Assembly: GCF_900112425.1 (NCBI RefSeq)
Contig: NZ_FOLP01000018.1
Coordinates: 1 to 64,000, forward strand
Reading direction: 5' to 3'
Length of the DNA stretch: 64,000 bases
Source: Variovorax sp. OK212
GTDB taxonomy: Bacteria; Pseudomonadota; Gammaproteobacteria; Burkholderiales; Burkholderiaceae_C
Numbering within the stretch: the first letter of the stretch is position 1; each line of letters opens with the position of its first letter. The notes under the pieces were generated by a model, which had not been told where the DNA came from, did no database searches, and was given only the letters and a program-made list of their open reading frames with translations. Both the position numbers and the translations under genes were made by a program. Positions 58,541-64,000 of this stretch are shown in pieces.

Positions 58541-59305
58541 ATGAAGATCGAAGGACAAGCCGCACTCGTCACCGGCGGCGCATCGGGCCTGGGCGAAGCC
58601 ACCGCGCGCGAACTCGCGCGCCTGGGCGCCAAGGTCGCCGTGCTCGACCGCAACGCAGCGCTCGCTGAAAAGGTGGCTGCGGAAATCGGCGGCGTTGCCT
58701 GCCCCTGCGACATCACCGACACCGACAGCGTGAACGCCGCGCTCGACAAGGCCGAGGCCGCGCACGGCCCTGCGCGCATCCTGATGAACGTGGCCGGCAT
58801 CGGCAGCGCCAAGCGCATCGTCGGCAAGGACGGCAACCCCGCGCCGCTCGAAGACTTCGTGCGCGTGGTCAACATCAACCTGATCGGCGGCTACAACATG
58901 GCGCGCCTGTTCGCCGCGCGCTGCGCCAGGCTGGCCGCGCTCGACAACGGCGAAAAGGGCGTGATGCTCTTCACCGCCTCCGTGGCGGCCTTCGACGGCC
59001 AGGTGGGCCAGCAGGCCTACAGCGCCTCCAAGGGCGGCCTGGTCGGCATGACCTTGCCGATGGCGCGCGACCTGGCGCAGCACGCCATTCGCGTGTGCAC
59101 CGTGGCGCCGGGCCTCTTTGCCACGCCGCTGCTGCTGGAGCTGCCCGAGCCGGTGCAGCAGTCGCTGGCCGCGTCCATTCCGTTCCCGCCGCGCCTGGGC
59201 AAGCCTTCGGAGTTTGCCGAGCTGGCCTGCCACGTCGTCACCAACGGCCACCTCAACGGCGAAGTCATTCGCCTGGACGGCGCGCTGCGCATGGCGCCGC
59301 GCTGA
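58541..59305 (+). CDS. Short-chain dehydrogenase, 3-hydroxyacyl-CoA dehydrogenase type II-like
   Basis: A 254-residue NAD(P)-binding SDR. It has TGGASGLGEA (nucleotide binding), NVAGIG, and catalytic Tyr/Lys in QAYSASKGGL. The insertion AKRIVGKDGNPAPLEDFVRVVNINL is typical of HSD17B10-type dehydrogenases acting on 3-hydroxyacyl-CoA. In the operon it would follow the hydratase step, giving a beta-oxidation-like chain-shortening route. CAGGAG precedes ATG 58541. Confidence 0.92.
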   Translation: MKIEGQAALVTGGASGLGEATARELARLGAKVAVLDRNAALAEKVAAEIGGVACPCDITDTDSVNAALDKAEAAHGPARILMNVAGIGSAKRIVGKDGNPAPLEDFVRVVNINLIGGYNMARLFAARCARLAALDNGEKGVMLFTASVAAFDGQVGQQAYSASKGGLVGMTLPMARDLAQHAIRVCTVAPGLFATPLLLELPEPVQQSLAASIPFPPRLGKPSEFAELACHVVTNGHLNGEVIRLDGALRMAPR

Positions 59306-59360
59306 GCCATCGTTCATTCGTTCCCGCTGCAGACCCGTCAAGACCTATCAGGAGACATCG

Positions 59361-60497
59361 ATGACCTTCAAGAAGACCACCCTCGCCGCCGTGCTGGCGC
59401 TCATGAGCATGGGCCTCGCCCATGCCGACATCACCATCGGCGTGGTGCAGCCCCTCACCGGCCCGGCCTCGGGCCTGGGCATTCCGGTGAAGAACGGCAT
59501 CGCCATCTGGCCCAAGACCATCGCCGGCGAAACGCTCAAGGTGGTGGTGCTCGACGACGCCACCGACCCCACCACGGGCGTGAAGGACGCGCAGCGCCTG
59601 GTCACTGAGGACAAGGCCGACATCATCGTCGGCTCCAGCGCCACGCCGGTGGCCATTCCGATGGCCGACGTGACGGCCGAAGCCGGCACGCCGCAGCTCT
59701 CTACCGCGCCGGCCGGCCTGCCGCCGGGCAAGGACAAGTGGTTCTTCCGCCTGCCGCAGTCGAACGACGTGATGGCCTTCGCGGTGGTCGCGCACATGAA
59801 GAAGCAGAACGTGAAGACGGTCGGCTTCCTGGGCTACACCGATGCCTACGGCGAGCTGTGGCTCAAGGCGCTGACCGCCGAGGCTGCGAAGAACGGCATC
59901 AAGATCGTCGCCACCGAGCGCTTCGCGCGCGCCGACACCAGCGTGACCGGCCAGGTGCTCAAGCTCACGTCGGCCAACCCGGATGCGATCCTCATCGTGG
60001 CTTCGGGCAGCGGTGCGGGCATGCCGCAGAAGGCGGTGATGGAGCGCGGCTTCAAGGGCAAGGTCTACCAGACGCACGCCGCCGCCACGCAGGACCTGAT
60101 GCGCACCGCCGGCAAGGACGCCGAGGGCACCTTCGTGGTGTCGGGCCCCGCCACGGTGGCCGAGCAGTTGCCCGACAGCCATCCGTCGAAGGCCGCCGCC
60201 GTGGCCTTCGTGCAGGGTTACGAGAAGGCCTACGGCCCCGGCTCGCGCAACCAGTTCGCCGGCCACGCGGCCGACGCGCTCACGGTGCTCGAGAAGGCCA
60301 TTCCGGTCGCGCTCAAGAAGGCCAAGCCCGGCACGCCGGAGTTCCGCGCCGCGCTGCGCGACGCGCTCGAAGGCATGGGCCGCACGGTGCTCGCGCACGG
60401 CGTGCTGAATTGGACGGCGCAGGACCACTGGGGCTACACGACCGAGACCGGCGTGATGCTCAAGGTGGTGAACGGCGCGTTCAAGGTCGAGCAGTAA
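59361..60497 (+). CDS. Liv-type branched-chain/aromatic ABC transporter substrate-binding protein
   Basis: A 378-residue periplasmic receptor of the Leu/Ile/Val-binding superfamily. Signal peptide MTFKKTTLAAVLALMSMGLAHA, then ITIGVVQPLTGPASGLGIPVKNG and the DDATDPTTGVKDAQRLVTEDKADIIVGSS block. In beta-proteobacteria such proteins often bind aromatic or other carboxylates rather than leucine. AGGAGAC precedes the ATG. It follows the SDR gene by 55 bp; the permeases follow. Confidence 0.92.
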   Translation: MTFKKTTLAAVLALMSMGLAHADITIGVVQPLTGPASGLGIPVKNGIAIWPKTIAGETLKVVVLDDATDPTTGVKDAQRLVTEDKADIIVGSSATPVAIPMADVTAEAGTPQLSTAPAGLPPGKDKWFFRLPQSNDVMAFAVVAHMKKQNVKTVGFLGYTDAYGELWLKALTAEAAKNGIKIVATERFARADTSVTGQVLKLTSANPDAILIVASGSGAGMPQKAVMERGFKGKVYQTHAAATQDLMRTAGKDAEGTFVVSGPATVAEQLPDSHPSKAAAVAFVQGYEKAYGPGSRNQFAGHAADALTVLEKAIPVALKKAKPGTPEFRAALRDALEGMGRTVLAHGVLNWTAQDHWGYTTETGVMLKVVNGAFKVEQ

Positions 60498-60528
60498 TCC
60501 CCCGCCGCAGCAGCCTTCACCTCACGCC

Positions 60529-61569
60529 ATGGATTTCTCAATCGCCAGCATCCTGACGCTGGACGGCCTCACCAACGGCGCGATCTATGCCCTGCTGGGC
60601 ATGGGCATCGTGCTGGTCTTCACGGTGACCCGCGTCATCTTCATTCCGCAGGGCGAATTCGTGGCGTACGGCGCGCTGACGCTGGCGATCTTCCAGACCG
60701 GCAAGACGCCGGGCACGGTGTGGCTGCTGCTCATACTGGCCGGCGTTGCCGCGCTGATGGACCTGGTCACCACCTGGCGCCACAGCGGCAGCGCCACGGG
60801 CGGCGTGAAGGCGGCACTGCGCACCTTCGCGCTGCCAGCCGTCATCTGCGCGGTGTCGGCCTGGGCCGGCCCGCGCAACCTGCCGATCGGCGTGCAGGCG
60901 CTGCTCACCGTGTTCATCGTCACGGCCTTCGGTCCGCTGGTGTACCGCGTGGCCTACCAGTCGCTGGCCGGCGCCAGTTCGCTGGTGCTGCTGATCGTCT
61001 CGGTCGGCGTGCACTTCGCGATGACGGGGCTGGGCTTGCTGTTCTTCGGCGCGGAGGGCTTTCGCAACCCGCCGTTCTGGGACGAGCGCATGGCGCTCGG
61101 GCCGCTCAACGTGAGCGGGCAGGCGCTGATCATCTTCGCCATGTCGGCGGCGCTGATCGTGCTGCTGTACCTGTTCTTCGAACGCAGCCTGTACGGCAAG
61201 GCGCTGCGCGCGACGGCCGTGAACCGGCTCGGCGCGCGGCTCATGGGCATCTCGACGCAGGCCGCCGGGCAGCTCACCTTCGCGATGGCCGCGCTCATCG
61301 GCGCGCTGTCGGGCCTGCTGATCGGGCCGACCACCACCGTGTTCTACGACTCGGGTTTTCTCATCGGCCTGAAGGGCTTCGTGGCCGGCGTGATCGGCGG
61401 CCTCGCCAGCTACCCGGGCGCGCTGCTGGGCGCGCTGGCCGTGGGCGTCATCGAGGCCTTCGGCTCGTTCTGGGCCAGCTCGTTCAAGGAAGTGATCGTG
61501 TTCACCATCATCCTGCCGGTGCTGCTGTGGCGTTCGCTCAAGAGCGGCCATTCGGACGAGGAGCACTGA
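60529..61569 (+). CDS. Liv-type ABC transporter permease (LivH)
   Basis: A 346-residue inner-membrane permease with about nine hydrophobic segments. It has the LivH opening LTNGAIYALLGMGIVLVFTVTRVIFIPQGEF and the coupling-loop region KALRATAVNRLGARLMGIST. A stretch of about 50 residues (TTWRHSGSATGGVKAALRT...) makes it longer than typical LivH (about 300). It forms the channel together with the permease half of the next protein. Confidence 0.93.
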   Translation: MDFSIASILTLDGLTNGAIYALLGMGIVLVFTVTRVIFIPQGEFVAYGALTLAIFQTGKTPGTVWLLLILAGVAALMDLVTTWRHSGSATGGVKAALRTFALPAVICAVSAWAGPRNLPIGVQALLTVFIVTAFGPLVYRVAYQSLAGASSLVLLIVSVGVHFAMTGLGLLFFGAEGFRNPPFWDERMALGPLNVSGQALIIFAMSAALIVLLYLFFERSLYGKALRATAVNRLGARLMGISTQAAGQLTFAMAALIGALSGLLIGPTTTVFYDSGFLIGLKGFVAGVIGGLASYPGALLGALAVGVIEAFGSFWASSFKEVIVFTIILPVLLWRSLKSGHSDEEH

Positions 61570-61570
61570 C

Positions 61571-63379
<1,809 letters not shown>

Positions 63380-63380
63380 C

Positions 63381-64000
63381 ATGAGCACACCCCTGCTCCA
63401 GATCCGCGGCCTGCACGCCGGCTATGGCCGCGCCGAAGTGCTGCACGGCATCGACCTGAAGGCCGGCCAGGGCAGCGTCGTCACGGTGATCGGCCCGAAC
63501 GGGGCCGGCAAGTCGACATTGCTCAACGCCCTGATGGGCGTGCTGCCTTCCAAGGGCGTCATCGAATTCAAGGGCCAGCCGATTGCGGCGCTGTCGCTCG
63601 AAGAGCGCGTGATGCTCGGCATTGCGCTGGTGCCCGAGAAGCGCGAGCTGTTCGGCACCATGCCGGTGGAAGACAACCTGGTGCTCGGCGCGTTCCGCCA
63701 GGTGCGCCTGCGCAACAAGCAATGGCGCGACCGCATCGACGAGGTCTACACGCTGTTCCCGCGGCTGAAGGAACGCCGCGCGCAACTGGCCGGCACGCTC
63801 TCGGGCGGCGAGCGGCAGATGCTGGCGGTGGGCCGCGCGCTGATGTCGCGCCCCACGCTGCTGATGCTCGACGAGCCCAGCCTGGGGTTGGCGCCGCTGG
63901 TGGTCCAGGAAATCTTCCGCACCGTCGATGCGCTGCGCGCCACGGGCGTGACCATCCTGCTGGTCGAGCAGAACGCGCGCGCCGCGCTCGAAGTGGCCGA
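63381..64000 (+). CDS. Liv-type ABC transporter ATP-binding protein, LivF (5' part)
   Basis: The first 206 codons of a LivF-type ATPase. Walker A is GPNGAGKSTLLN, the signature LSGGERQMLAVGRAL, Walker B LLMLDEPSLGLAPL, then LVEQNARAALEVA at the window edge. The ATG is 1 bp past the fused permease/ATPase stop. Full length should be about 235-240 residues; the end is outside the window. It completes the importer with the fused LivG half as second ATPase. Confidence 0.93.
   Translation, partial: MSTPLLQIRGLHAGYGRAEVLHGIDLKAGQGSVVTVIGPNGAGKSTLLNALMGVLPSKGVIEFKGQPIAALSLEERVMLGIALVPEKRELFGTMPVEDNLVLGAFRQVRLRNKQWRDRIDEVYTLFPRLKERRAQLAGTLSGGERQMLAVGRALMSRPTLLMLDEPSLGLAPLVVQEIFRTVDALRATGVTILLVEQNARAALEVA

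Overview
The window is GC-rich, densely coded chromosomal DNA of a beta-proteobacterium. It most likely comes from the Comamonadaceae, close to Variovorax. This rests on gene content and order: a caa3-type cox cluster carrying ctaG, DUF2970, a 37-residue assembly peptide and a DUF2909 protein next to rpoH; a Bug-type (TTT) solute receptor; several LysR regulators; and the ftsY / paired M16 peptidase / rsmD / coaD neighbourhood. I see no rRNA, tRNA, CRISPR array, insertion sequence or phage gene. The window opens inside a permease gene and closes inside livF.

Layout. 1-7571: peptide-type ABC importer (two permeases, two ATPases), two tandem paralogous receptors and a translationally overlapped amidase. 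7630-18142: mixed single genes (YitT-family membrane protein, two LysR regulators, tautomerase, TTC38-like TPR protein, exported N-acyl-D-amino-acid deacylase, histidine phosphatase, Yip1-family protein, alpha/beta hydrolase, chemoreceptor with a candidate sigma-28 promoter). 18176-28527: a leftward run argO-rsmD-coaD-pxpB-pxpC-pxpA-pcp, the divergent regulator argP, two M16 peptidases and divergent ftsY. The Pcp and PxpABC set forms a complete route from pyroglutamyl peptides to glutamate. 28676-32395: a lipoprotein with five tandem repeats, then a hybrid histidine kinase and a LuxR-type response regulator. 32592-34096: an Mpo1/DUF962 membrane protein and rpoH, the latter preceded by a perfect CIRCE operator. 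34142-45010: a leftward respiratory cluster (coxB, coxA, small peptide, ctaG, DUF2970, coxC, SURF1, SCO-like protein, ctaA, ctaB, sco1, DNA-alkylation-repeat protein). 45236-51807: bioC-like methyltransferase, comF, trmL, a small secreted protein, a MaoC hydratase, an orphan ParA, kefF and kefC. 51882-54862: aspartoacylase-family enzyme and Bug receptor divergent from an RpiR regulator. 54872-64000: amidohydrolase divergent from a crotonase / feruloyl-CoA-synthase-like / SDR / Liv-type ABC transporter operon, probably for uptake and CoA-dependent breakdown of an aromatic or phenylpropenoid acid.

The points most worth a second look are the CIRCE site on rpoH, the five-repeat lipoprotein with DUF4177-like units, the second SCO-like protein with a conserved Cys pair in the cox cluster, the 10+10 bp palindrome between the Bug receptor and RpiR regulator, the GATTAT/ATAATC repeat over the promoter of the CoA operon, the Pro/Ala-rich A domain of FtsY, and the LivM-LivG fusion.
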